Source of the DNA: an uncultured Collinsella sp.
Lineage (GTDB): Bacteria; Actinomycetota; Coriobacteriia; Coriobacteriales; Coriobacteriaceae
Length of the DNA stretch: 30,855 bases
Assembly: GCA_902478885.1 (NCBI GenBank)
Contig: CABSMS010000013.1
Span: 1-30,855 of the forward strand
Direction: 5' to 3'
The position numbers were made by a program, and so were the translations under genes. Shown piece after piece: positions 8,101 to 16,054 of this stretch; the stretch's first letter is position 1; every line of letters starts with the position of its first letter. The notes below the pieces were generated by a model. That model was not told the DNA's origin. It did no database searches and was given only the letters and a program-made list of their open reading frames with translations.

Positions 8101-10401
8101 ATGTTCGCTGCCGCCATCTCGCTCGTCGGTCTTGCGGCGACCGTCTACCTTGTCTTGCGTGAGGCCAAGGCCATTCGCGCACAGTCGGGCACCGTTGCCA
8201 AGGGCGCTATCGCCTGGAGCGTCGCCTTCGGTCTGTTCCAGGTCTTTTTGACCGTCTGGGGCGCTATTGGTCTCGTCGCGCAAAACGAGCCGCTCGCCTT
8301 TGTGATGCTCATCCTGACCAATGCCATTCTCACCGGTTGCGCTTGGGCCAGCATCGCCCGCGACCGCAACGCCCCGCGCGTCTTTGCATTCGCCGAGCCC
8401 GACGCCCCCGCCCCCACCGGCAAGCTCGCCCGCCTACGCGGCGCCTTTGTGGGCAAACCGCTCGTCGCCGCCGTCCTGTGCCTGCTGCTCGCCGGCGTCT
8501 TTGCGCTGCTGGGCATGGAGGTCTCGTCCAACCACGACTTTACCTGGGTCTACCCCCTGTGCATCCTGCTCGAGTGGGCCATCATCACCGCGCTCATGAT
8601 CGGCTTGTTCTTCCTGTTCCAGCGCCACGGCGCAGCTCCCGCGGTCCTGGCCTTTGCCCTCTTTGTCCTGGGCATTGCCGAGTTCTTCGTCATCACGTTT
8701 AAATCCATGCCCATCCAGCCGGGCGACCTTTCGGCCATCTCCACCGCCGCCGCGGTCGCCGGCACCGGCTACACCTTCTCCATCTCGCTGTTCTGCGTGC
8801 TGTCCATGGGCTTTACCGCCATCGCCATGCTGCTGTGCGAGTACGCCGGACTGGTGGCACCGCACCGTCAGAAGGGCGCCGCCAACGCCAAGCGCATGCT
8901 GCTCACCAACCTGCTCGTGGCGGTGCTGTGCCTGGGCGGCGTGACCGCGCACGTCACGCTTATCGACTACTACAACACCCTCGGCATCACCGTCTACACC
9001 TGGCGTCCGCTCGAGAGCTACTGGCGCGAGGGATACCTACCCGCTTTCATTAGCGCAGCGCAGTCCATCAAGCCGCCCAAACCCGCCGACTACTCCGTCG
9101 ACGATGCCAAGGCCACGCTCAAAAAGTACACCAAGGCCTACGACAAGTCCGACGCGGCCAAGAGCGACGAGCGCGCCGCCGCAAAGGAGCAGTTCGATAG
9201 CGAGAAGCCCACGGTCATCGCCATCATGAACGAGACCTTCTCAGACCTTTCGATCTACCAGAACATGCGCGCCGGCTACGAGGGCCCGCAGTACTTTAAG
9301 AGCCTGTCCAACTGCCTCAGCCGCGGCAAGCTCTACGTGAGCGCCTACGGCGGCGGCACCGCCAATACCGAGTTTGAGTTTATGACCGGCAACTCCATGG
9401 CCAACCTGGGCTCGGGCGTGTACCCCTACACCATCTACAACATGGAGACGACCGGGAACCTGGCAGAGCAGTTCAAATCGCTCGGCTATTCCACCACGGC
9501 CATGCACCCCAACCACGCGACCAACTGGAACCGCGAGAACGTCTACAAGGACTTTGGCTTTGACCAGTTCCTGTCCATCAACGATTTCCAGGGCGCCGAT
9601 ACCCTGCGCGGCATGGTGACCGACCAGGCGACCTACGACAAGATTCTTGAGCTGCTCGACCAGAACGCCGATCCGCAGTTTATCTTCGACGTGACCATGC
9701 AGAACCACTCGGGCTACGATACGGGTCTGCTGCCGGTCGATAAGCAGATGCACCTGAATATCGACACGACCGATCTGGACGCCAAAACCGTCGAGGACGG
9801 CACGCTCTCCGATGTCGACGAGTACGTCTCGTGCATCGAGCAGTCCGACCAGGCGCTTCGCTACTTCCTCAACGCCCTGAGCAAGCTCGACCGCAAGGTG
9901 GTCGTGGTGTTCTGGGGCGATCACCAGCCGTTCTTCCCGTCCAAGTTCAACGATAAGTGGTTTACCGGCGAAGACGATGCCACGCATCAGGAGCGCCTGT
10001 GGCAGACCGACTACATCATCTGGGCTAACTACGACGTTGCCGGCTGCGACCAGACGAGCGAGGTCGACGACCTGTCCACCAACTACCTGTCCACCCAGCT
10101 TATGCAGCTGATCGGTGCACCTCTCTCCGACTACCAGAAAGCGCACATGACGCTGCGCGAGTCGCTGCCCGCTATCAACTCCGTGGGCTACGAGGACGCC
10201 AGCCTGCGCTGGGCGCTTTCCTCCAACGTCACCGGTGACGACGCCGCAGCGGCAGCCGCCACCAAGGCGCGCGAGGATTACGCCAAGATGCAATACTACG
10301 AGATGTTCCGCGACGGCAAGAACGTGTACACCGAGCACTTCCAGACCGAGGCCAACGAGACCGACCCCAACCTGGCACCGGGTACGACCAAGATCAAGTA
10401 G
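8101..10401 (+). CDS. LTA synthase / MdoB-type phosphoglycerol transferase (membrane sulfatase fold)
   Basis: A 766-residue polytopic enzyme. The N-terminal membrane region (about residues 1-310) has several hydrophobic helices. A charged linker follows, then an extracellular alkaline-phosphatase/sulfatase domain (about 365-690). Expected metal and catalytic residues are visible: E378 in IMNETFSD, nucleophile T420 in GGGTANTEFEF, MQNHSGYD, and W605-G-D607-H608 in FWGDHQP. LtaS transfers glycerol phosphate from phosphatidylglycerol to a lipid-linked polymer. Related members modify other glycans, so the acceptor here is uncertain. I chose the ATG with GAGGAG upstream; a GTG 15 bases earlier overlaps that site. 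The Ala/charged tail (about 700-766) is an extension beyond the usual fold. Hairpins directly downstream terminate it. Confidence 0.9.
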   Translation: MFAAAISLVGLAATVYLVLREAKAIRAQSGTVAKGAIAWSVAFGLFQVFLTVWGAIGLVAQNEPLAFVMLILTNAILTGCAWASIARDRNAPRVFAFAEPDAPAPTGKLARLRGAFVGKPLVAAVLCLLLAGVFALLGMEVSSNHDFTWVYPLCILLEWAIITALMIGLFFLFQRHGAAPAVLAFALFVLGIAEFFVITFKSMPIQPGDLSAISTAAAVAGTGYTFSISLFCVLSMGFTAIAMLLCEYAGLVAPHRQKGAANAKRMLLTNLLVAVLCLGGVTAHVTLIDYYNTLGITVYTWRPLESYWREGYLPAFISAAQSIKPPKPADYSVDDAKATLKKYTKAYDKSDAAKSDERAAAKEQFDSEKPTVIAIMNETFSDLSIYQNMRAGYEGPQYFKSLSNCLSRGKLYVSAYGGGTANTEFEFMTGNSMANLGSGVYPYTIYNMETTGNLAEQFKSLGYSTTAMHPNHATNWNRENVYKDFGFDQFLSINDFQGADTLRGMVTDQATYDKILELLDQNADPQFIFDVTMQNHSGYDTGLLPVDKQMHLNIDTTDLDAKTVEDGTLSDVDEYVSCIEQSDQALRYFLNALSKLDRKVVVVFWGDHQPFFPSKFNDKWFTGEDDATHQERLWQTDYIIWANYDVAGCDQTSEVDDLSTNYLSTQLMQLIGAPLSDYQKAHMTLRESLPAINSVGYEDASLRWALSSNVTGDDAAAAAATKAREDYAKMQYYEMFRDGKNVYTEHFQTEANETDPNLAPGTTKIK

Positions 10402-10431
10402 CGACTAGCTGCGAGTTCATAACTGAAACGT

Positions 10432-10471
10432 CTGTCCGGGCGGAGGCATATAAGGTTCCCTGCTCGGACAG
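10432..10471 (+). repeat. Hairpin and first part of a dispersed 3'-end repeat
   Basis: CTGTCCG (10432-10438) pairs with CGGACAG (10465-10471). The enclosed sequence (CGGGCGG...ATATAAGGTT.CCTGCTC) is recognisably related to two reverse-strand copies, at about 15213-15250 and 15297-15333. It lies 30 bases after the LTA-synthase-like stop. Confidence 0.55.
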
Positions 10472-10520
10472 TCCTGCGCAAGACGAAGGCCACATTAAGT
10501 GGCCTTCTTTGCGTGCGGAA
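10468..10520 (+). repeat. 53-bp inverted repeat, copy A
   Basis: These 53 bases are identical to the reverse complement of 15161-15213. Similarity continues imperfectly to the left (CCCTGCTC). The element contains the terminator hairpin at 10485-10507 and lies downstream of the LTA-synthase-like gene. The two copies bracket the whole LANTG-anchored protein gene. Confidence 0.9.
10485..10507 (+). terminator. Terminator of the LTA-synthase-like gene
   Basis: GAAGGCCAC (10485-10493) and GTGGCCTTC (10499-10507) form a perfect 9-bp GC-rich stem with loop ATTAA, followed by TTTG. It lies 84 bases past the stop codon. Confidence 0.75.
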
Positions 10521-10562
10521 AGTGTGTCCCGGAATTCTTGTCTGGAATGGGATGCAGTTTCC
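10517..10562 (+). repeat. Single unit of the palindromic GGAAA/TCCC repeat family
   Basis: GGAAAGTGTGTCCC (10517-10530) and GGGATGCAGTTTCC (10549-10562) form an imperfect inverted pair with start-to-start spacing of 32 bases. This is the same spacing as in each unit of the array at 14864-15063. It follows copy A of the 53-bp element directly, just as the array accompanies copy B. Confidence 0.75.
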
Positions 10563-10586
10563 GCCTGCGGAGTCTCCACTCAACAG

Positions 10587-10624
10587 AAAACCCGGGTGGC
10601 CTGTTTTTTGGCTACCCGGGTTTT
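10587..10624. terminator. Bidirectional terminator at the 3' end of the LANTG protein gene
   Basis: AAAACCCGGGTGGCC (10587-10601) pairs with GGCTACCCGGGTTTT (10610-10624), with one wobble pair and an 8-base T-rich loop. Leftward it is followed by TTTTC, rightward by TTTTTGGG. It lies 27 bases beyond the stop of the leftward gene. Confidence 0.85.
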
Positions 10625-10651
10625 TGGGTTGTCGATATGTTCGACTGGCTA

Positions 10652-13600
10652 CTAGTGGGTCTTGCGGCGCTTGATCAGCATGATGAGAGCTATCACTACG
10701 AGCGTTGCTCCCGCTGCTGCTGCGGTGGCGACTAGGGCGAATGTTTGGTCGCCGGTGTTTGCGAGGTTCTTCGCTGTGGTCGTAGTCTTGACCTTGGTGT
10801 CGGTCTTAGCTCCGTTGTCGGACTTGGGCTTGTCCGGGTTCGTCGGGGTCTCAGGAGTCTCGGGGTCCTTTGAGCCTTCGGAATCGGTTGGGCCGGCGGT
10901 GTTTACCAGCGTATGGTCCAGGAACTTCTTGGCGCCCGCACTTGCCTGTGAGAACAGGCGGCGCGTGCGGATCGGGGTGGCGTTCACCGTTGTGGGTGCC
11001 GTCTCCTCGGCCTCGATATTCACGAGCGTCGTGCCGGTGTCGAGGCCCACGTCGTTGTATCCCACGTGGCAGTAATACTGCGCACCGTCATCGTCTGCGG
11101 TCAGGTCAATCTCGAGCTTTGAGGCCGTTCCAGCCGCGAGGTTGCCATCGGCACCCACGAGCTTAAACTCTGTCTCGCCGCGGCCCTTGCGGTACCACAT
11201 ATAGGTCGGTGCCAGCCCTGTTTCGCTATCGTCGGCACCGAGTTGCTTCACATGGCCAATCGCCGAGAGCGTCAGGTGGCTTCCCGCCGTGCGCTCAACC
11301 GAAGAGTCGTATCCAAGATCCGACCCCTCCGCAGCATCCGCCGCAGGTCCGCTCACGGTCATCGTCATGCCATCGGGCATGGTCTTGACCGTGATGATTG
11401 CCGAGCGAATACCTGTTTCGGTCGTGGATCCATTCTTAACGGCGGCGATGGCGAATCGATACTCCGTATTGGGCTGCAGCCCATCCCACTTGAGCGAGGT
11501 CTGCGTGTTGTCGGCAATCTTCCAGCTATTGACGACCGCATCCGCCGCATTGCTCTGCAGCATGCCCACGCCGTAGCTAAAGCCACTCTTGTTTGCGAGT
11601 ACATCGTCCCAGCTAAACGTAACGCTGGTCGAATCGACGGCGTTTGCCGTAAAGCCCGTCACGGCCGGCGCGTCGGGCATCTCGACGTTCTTAACGTCAT
11701 AGCCCACGATCCAGAACTGGTCGGTGTCCTTGGTGCCGAGCTTGTCGCCCGAGTCTGCCTCGAACTTGTCGACATCCACCGCGTTGACGCCCAGACGCCA
11801 CACAAAACCGTACTTGCCCTGCGCGGCCTCGGGCAGGTTGTCGACGGTGCCGCCGTATTCGGTCGATTCACTCGAGGAGTTACCCGTAGTAAAGCCGGCG
11901 TTGGCACCAAAGCACAGGCCGCCAAACAACTCGTGCTTTGCGAGCTTCGCGCCCATGACAACGCTGCCGTTCAGCGTCAAGCCGAGCTCGAGCTCCTGCT
12001 CCTTGCCCTCCTCGACTTCGATGGTCTGCTCAATGCTCGCCCCCGACTGCGCGGCGGCGCCGTTAAACCCATCGTGCGTGTAGGCGCGCGTTACGCCAGG
12101 CTTGCCCAGGCCAAAGGAATCCCCAACGGGAGTCTCGCCGTTGAGCGTCGTTTGATAGGTTCCGGGTTCTCCCGACCGGTTGGTCAAAAAGTAGCTGAGC
12201 GGCGTCATATTGTGCTGTTTGGCAATGCGGTCATAGGCCTCGACATTAACGACCGAGGTCTGCGCGCCGAGCGACACGGGCGCCGCCATCACGCCCTTGC
12301 CACCAGTTTCCTCATTTTCGATCTCATACTCGTAATAGACCATCGGAATCGTGTAGAGCACGGCCTTGTCACCCTCGCTGGCATGCGACTCATAGCTTAC
12401 GCTTGCGCTGACCGTGCGCTCGCTCCGGTAGTCATAGCATCCCTCGGCGGCAAAATCGACTGAAGCATTCATCGCGACCAGGGGCGGACCGGTCTGCACC
12501 TCGACGGCAACGCCCAACTCGGCGCCAATGGTATAGCCCTGGGATGTCCCCGTGCCCTTTTCCTCTCCGTATGACGTGCCGCCCAACACCAGATAGCCGT
12601 ATGCCTGCTCCAGATCCTCAACATAGGGCGCATCCTGCAGCACGGCAAGCACGCGCGGGTTGGTATAGACCTTGTAGCGGTCCTTGTACGTGATCTTGAC
12701 GCTGTCGTTGTCGACATCGGGCAGCGCGAGCGAGATAAATGTGCCATAGGTAGTGCCGCGACGGTTGCTCTCGCTAATCACCTGCTCCTCGCCGCGGCGC
12801 ACCTTTCCGTTCTCGTCGAGCGAAAAATGCGAGGCGGTCATCCAATAGTAGTCATCGTTCTTGCGCAGGTCCTCGTCGCGGTGCTTGCCCACCACGGCGA
12901 TAAAGCTCTCGTTATAGCGGTCCGAACCCGAGACGCTGCCCGCCTTGACGTCGCTGATCCACACCTGCTCTATACCCTTGTGGTCATGCTTGTTGCTGCT
13001 GTTGTATTGCTGACCGCTCATGCTCATGGTTCCGACCATGGACCCCAAGCCCTGAGCCCCGCTCTGTGCCGTGTTGCAGGCAAAGTCGCGGAACACATCG
13101 CCGCCCACGAGCACCTCGTCGACCGCCAGCTGCTCGGACAGGCCGTCAAGGTTGGCAGTGGCAAGGGCAATAGGCGCCAAGGTGCACGGATAGCGCTTAT
13201 CCTGAGCGCTATCCTTCCATGCGCTGTTGGGCACATGCATCAGCCCATAGGAGGCGAGGAGCCCGTCTCTGTATTCCTTGCAATCGGAAAGCTTGAACTC
13301 GCCAGACTCCGAGTCAAAATACGCGTAGCGGTACAGCGCGCCGTACAGACCCTTGCTGCCGTCAGAAGCGCCGTAATCAAAAGCGCTGCGTTGCCAGTCA
13401 TAGCCCGCAAGAATAAGGCCCGTGACGGTTTCACCCGTCTTCTTTCCTTCTTCATCGTAGGCGGCAAACGTGCCGAACGTCGCATTCGCAGCGACCATGG
13501 TCTTGCCGTTCGCGGAGAGGGAGATTGCGCCCGCGTCGCCCAGAGCATCGACATGGACGAGCGCACCCTTGGATGCATCCCACGAAAACAGCTCGCAATG

Positions 13601-14740
13601 CGTCGACTTATCAATATTCTTCTTGCCGTAGGGTGCCGAGACCACGATGGCGAGGTCATCGCAAAAATCGCGATCGAGGTCGCCGGCCGCTAGCGAAACG
13701 ACAGGAGCTGACTGAAGCTGCGTCCAGGAGTCGTTCCCGCCCTTGTTGTGCGTGGTGTAGTCCGCGGCGTTACCGGCATCGATCTTGACGACGCTTTGCT
13801 TCCAGTTGCCGCCCTCCAAGTCATACATGTCGACTACAGCCTTGCGCACGCCGTTCTCGTCGACATAGCAGCCCGCGTAGACAAAAAGCTCGTCGACGCC
13901 GTCGCCATCGACATCGCCCGCCTCGACATCAAAGACGGCGTCGTGCTCTTGCAGGTAACCGGCATCCAGGTACTTAAAACGGCCTTCGTACATCATATTA
14001 GTGTTGACCGTCACCGGCAGGTGTGTGTCGAGAGTGCGCGTACGCCCGTTGCTAAACGAGTAGAGGACCAGCTCAACCTTTCCGGCGTATGACTTGCCGT
14101 CAATCGTCGTGGAGGAACTGTCGCCGTAGGCACGGAGCTCGGCAACGCGGCTCTTTTTGCCCGTGCTGGCGTCGCTGCAGAACTCAACACTCGTGGCGTG
14201 AATGCCCGAGAAACCGTTGTTGTCGTTGGCGAGTACTGTTGAGGACTCATTGTTGCTTAGGTACGACCAGGTGCCGCCACCGTAGTCGCTATGCTTGTAG
14301 AGATCGCTGTTCGTATCGAAGTTGTTGACGTTTTGCCAGAACTTTGCGGCGCCCCACACACTTCCATAGCCATCGGTGAGTTTGCTGCTGCCGCCAATGT
14401 CACCGCGCTCGACGTTCTCGAGCTTGTCGCGCAGAGTGTAGCGATTGCCATGGCTACCGTTAGCTGCCATATAGACCTCGCTGCGCGTGGCAAACGTCGT
14501 GGGGGTATCAGTGGAATAGGGGCCAACGGTATCGGCCGGAATGTCCTCGCTCGTGCCCAGACCCAGGGCTTGATAATCCTGCTCGGTCATATCGGTGATT
14601 GCGGGCGCGTCTGCCGCCTGGGCAACCTGGGGCGTGGCCGTGAAGCAGGCGACGCTCGTGGCGATCAACGCAGCAAGCGCCGCCGTCCCAACAAGCGGGA
14701 TTTTCGACAGCCTACGGATACGGGGGTGTGGAACGTACAT
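10652..14740 (-). CDS. Large secreted FG-GAP / FN3 / Ig-like surface protein with LANTG anchor
   Basis: A 1362-residue secreted protein. A basic N-terminus and hydrophobic core lead to a likely signal peptidase site after VAQA (about residue 42). FG-GAP/VCBS-like calcium-loop segments follow: AGDVDGDGVDELF (about 275), AGDLDRDFCDDLAI (about 350), ATANLDG (about 530) and LPDVDNDSV (about 675), suggesting a beta-propeller. Residues about 690-1020 are a Ser/Thr- and aromatic-rich beta region I do not recognise. A fibronectin type III domain (about 1025-1120, ending TEYRFAIAAV..) precedes an Ig-like domain with the YYCHVGY core (about 1135-1245). The C-terminus has a Pro/Lys/Thr-rich wall spacer, LANTG (1326-1330), a hydrophobic helix and KRRKTH, a sortase signal of the LAxTG type recognised by class E sortases. 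I chose the second ATG because AGCGAGG lies 6 bases upstream. Probable adhesin; ligand unknown. Confidence 0.85.
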   Translation of the reverse strand: MYVPHPRIRRLSKIPLVGTAALAALIATSVACFTATPQVAQAADAPAITDMTEQDYQALGLGTSEDIPADTVGPYSTDTPTTFATRSEVYMAANGSHGNRYTLRDKLENVERGDIGGSSKLTDGYGSVWGAAKFWQNVNNFDTNSDLYKHSDYGGGTWSYLSNNESSTVLANDNNGFSGIHATSVEFCSDASTGKKSRVAELRAYGDSSSTTIDGKSYAGKVELVLYSFSNGRTRTLDTHLPVTVNTNMMYEGRFKYLDAGYLQEHDAVFDVEAGDVDGDGVDELFVYAGCYVDENGVRKAVVDMYDLEGGNWKQSVVKIDAGNAADYTTHNKGGNDSWTQLQSAPVVSLAAGDLDRDFCDDLAIVVSAPYGKKNIDKSTHCELFSWDASKGALVHVDALGDAGAISLSANGKTMVAANATFGTFAAYDEEGKKTGETVTGLILAGYDWQRSAFDYGASDGSKGLYGALYRYAYFDSESGEFKLSDCKEYRDGLLASYGLMHVPNSAWKDSAQDKRYPCTLAPIALATANLDGLSEQLAVDEVLVGGDVFRDFACNTAQSGAQGLGSMVGTMSMSGQQYNSSNKHDHKGIEQVWISDVKAGSVSGSDRYNESFIAVVGKHRDEDLRKNDDYYWMTASHFSLDENGKVRRGEEQVISESNRRGTTYGTFISLALPDVDNDSVKITYKDRYKVYTNPRVLAVLQDAPYVEDLEQAYGYLVLGGTSYGEEKGTGTSQGYTIGAELGVAVEVQTGPPLVAMNASVDFAAEGCYDYRSERTVSASVSYESHASEGDKAVLYTIPMVYYEYEIENEETGGKGVMAAPVSLGAQTSVVNVEAYDRIAKQHNMTPLSYFLTNRSGEPGTYQTTLNGETPVGDSFGLGKPGVTRAYTHDGFNGAAAQSGASIEQTIEVEEGKEQELELGLTLNGSVVMGAKLAKHELFGGLCFGANAGFTTGNSSSESTEYGGTVDNLPEAAQGKYGFVWRLGVNAVDVDKFEADSGDKLGTKDTDQFWIVGYDVKNVEMPDAPAVTGFTANAVDSTSVTFSWDDVLANKSGFSYGVGMLQSNAADAVVNSWKIADNTQTSLKWDGLQPNTEYRFAIAAVKNGSTTETGIRSAIITVKTMPDGMTMTVSGPAADAAEGSDLGYDSSVERTAGSHLTLSAIGHVKQLGADDSETGLAPTYMWYRKGRGETEFKLVGADGNLAAGTASKLEIDLTADDDGAQYYCHVGYNDVGLDTGTTLVNIEAEETAPTTVNATPIRTRRLFSQASAGAKKFLDHTLVNTAGPTDSEGSKDPETPETPTNPDKPKSDNGAKTDTKVKTTTTAKNLANTGDQTFALVATAAAAGATLVVIALIMLIKRRKTH

Positions 14741-14809
14741 GAGGGACCTCGCTTTATTCGAGTGGAGTGGACTCATTTTTGCAAATGATACATCCGATGC
14801 CCGATATCA

Positions 14810-14845
14810 CGTGTCTCATTTTCGCCAACGGCGTGTCTCATTTTT
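14810..14845 (-). promoter_or_regulatory. Two direct repeats 22 bp apart upstream of the LANTG protein gene
   Basis: CGTGTCTCATTTT occurs at 14810-14822 and again at 14832-14844. A shorter match, CTCATTTTT, lies at 14772-14780. On the gene's strand these read AAAATGAGACACG. The 22-bp period is about two helical turns, as expected for tandem binding sites of a regulator. The second copy also forms TCTCA-TTTT-TGAGA. Function is inferred only. Confidence 0.45.
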
Positions 14846-14863
14846 GAGAATCCGAGATGCCGC

Positions 14864-15063
14864 GGAAATCTTATCCCAGCTCAAAGGCCATTTCTGGGAT
14901 GTATTTTCCGTCGAGTGCCTCATCGGGAAACTGCATCCCATTTCAAGCGTCGATTCTGGGACGCACTTTCCCCTTAGACCCTCAACCGGAAACCGCATCC
15001 CACTTTGAGCGCAAATTCCGGGACGCATTTTCGAAAGCCTGCCCATCCGGAAAGCCCGTCCCA
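14864..15063. repeat. Tandem array of palindromic units, 62-bp period
   Basis: GGAAA..GC.TCCCA-type arms start at 14864, 14926, 14988 and 15049. Opposite arms of type GGGA.GCA.TTTCC start at 14896, 14958 and 15020. The period is 62, 62 and 61 for the first set and 62, 62 for the second. Each pair forms an imperfect hairpin with about a 16-base loop, and arm and spacer can pair in either register. Loops and spacers differ between units. Related units lie at 10517-10562 and, degenerate, at 24532-24563. There are no cas genes, and the inverted arms are unlike CRISPR repeats. Confidence 0.85.
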
Positions 15064-15160
15064 CTTTGGACGCATCCGGGCACGGAACCATCGACCTATC
15101 AGGCCTCCCATCAATAAAGAGGCGTCCTCCCGGACGGCGGGGCACGAAGTTCATCGCGAG

Positions 15161-15213
15161 TTCCGCACGCAAAGAAGGCCACTTAATGTGGCCTTCGTCT
15201 TGCGCAGGACTGT
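15161..15213 (-). repeat. 53-bp inverted repeat, copy B, with terminator of the surface operon
   Basis: The reverse complement is identical to 10468-10520. It contains the perfect hairpin GAAGGCCAC (15174-15182) / GTGGCCTTC (15188-15196). Read leftward it lies about 140 bases downstream of the LAATG gene stop and is a plausible terminator of that operon. Confidence 0.9.
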
Positions 15214-15333
15214 AGAGCAGGGACTTCGTGCCCGCCGCCCGGGGGGCGTTGCGTTTAGAAGATGGATCCAATGTGCTCTCCGTGCGAGCAGGACTGTAGA
15301 GCAGGAAACCTAATATTCCGCCGCCGGGCGAGC
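15204..15333 (-). repeat. Direct duplication of a 3'-end repeat, 84-bp period
   Basis: GCAGGACTGTAGAGCAGG occurs at 15204-15221 and at 15288-15305. Each copy is followed by a C/G-rich CGCCGCCGGG-type block and then GAAGATGGA. A third, opposite-strand relative lies at about 10435-10476. The copies lie in the 3' region of the surface operon and of the LTA-synthase-like gene, so the family appears tied to transcript ends. GGCGGGCACGAAGT-type arms (15223-15237 region against 15137-15150) could also pair. Confidence 0.7.
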
Positions 15334-15353
15334 GAAACATTTTGAAGATGGAC

Positions 15354-16052
15354 CTAGCGTTTATTCCTTCGGGACAAGATCAGCGCAGCCATGAAAGCGA
15401 TAATCGCTAGCGTTAGCAGCGTCAAAAGCAGAGCGAGCGAGTTGTCGCCCGTCGCAGCCAGGCCAAACAGGCTGGGCTTTTTGGAGCCAGCGGGCTGCGC
15501 AGGAATTGTTTCGCCATCGTCCTCGGCGGTGATCTCCCAGCGAATGGTCTTGTTTGCGTCGGCAAGCTCGTTGCCCACCGACGTCGGGACACTTAGTTGC
15601 AGATTGAGCACCGTGCTGCCATCGCTCGTGAACGTGGCGACCTGCGTGGGATAGGCGAACACGCTGCCCGGCGTTCCCGTCTGGAGCCAATCGTCAGACG
15701 CATCGCCAGCCGACGCCGTTAAGGTAATGGGCGACAGCAGGTGTGCCGTCTCGTGATCGACAACGGCCCGCACAAACACGCGTACCTGGGACTTTACGCC
15801 CGTGGCACGAACCTCGATCTGCTGCTCGCGCGCATCGCCGGGCATTAGGTCTTTAAAGGCGGGAAACAGATCGGGCTCACCCGAGGATCCCGTCGCCCCC
15901 GTTACCGTCAGCTGGCGCGCATTTCCGTCATAGGCAATCGCGGGACTATCGGCAAACGCGCGGGCGGGAACGGCGAGCGCGACCACGCAGAGAATGGCCG
16001 CGACCATGCAACGAAAGGAGCGCGTAACGCCTTTGCGAATTGGGAGCGCCAT
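15354..16052 (-). CDS. LAATG-anchored surface protein, last gene of the SipW-type operon
   Basis: A 232-residue protein. It has a classical signal peptide with likely cleavage after AFA (about residue 34), then a beta-sandwich-like ectodomain (about 40-185). This includes a FPAFKDLMPGDAREQQIEVR segment of the kind seen in TasA/camelysin-related and pilus-associated proteins. The C-terminus has LAATG (198-202), a hydrophobic helix and SRRNKR, an LAxTG sortase signal. I chose this ATG because GGAGG lies 9 bases upstream, and it starts 2 bases after the preceding stop, so translation is probably coupled. Unlike the three SipW-signal proteins it would use the general signal peptidase and then be attached to the wall. 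It may anchor the fibre made by the upstream genes, which is inference. Confidence 0.8.
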   Translation of the reverse strand: MALPIRKGVTRSFRCMVAAILCVVALAVPARAFADSPAIAYDGNARQLTVTGATGSSGEPDLFPAFKDLMPGDAREQQIEVRATGVKSQVRVFVRAVVDHETAHLLSPITLTASAGDASDDWLQTGTPGSVFAYPTQVATFTSDGSTVLNLQLSVPTSVGNELADANKTIRWEITAEDDGETIPAQPAGSKKPSLFGLAATGDNSLALLLTLLTLAIIAFMAALILSRRNKR

Positions 16053-16054
16053 AC

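Larger units (their letters stand above)
14741..15353. other. 613-bp gene-free region rich in repeats
   Basis: I see no convincing coding sequence here. From left to right it holds the leader of the LANTG protein gene with tandem direct repeats (14810-14845), a 62-bp-period palindrome array (14864-15063), a spacer, copy B of the 53-bp inverted repeat with a terminator (15161-15213), and a duplicated 3'-end repeat (15204-15333). The last part is the transcribed tail of the LAATG gene. Confidence 0.8.

Noticed and set aside
14864..15063. Possible CRISPR array
   Set aside because: Repeats are about 15-base arms alternating in orientation, not identical direct repeats of about 28-36 bases. No cas gene is present.
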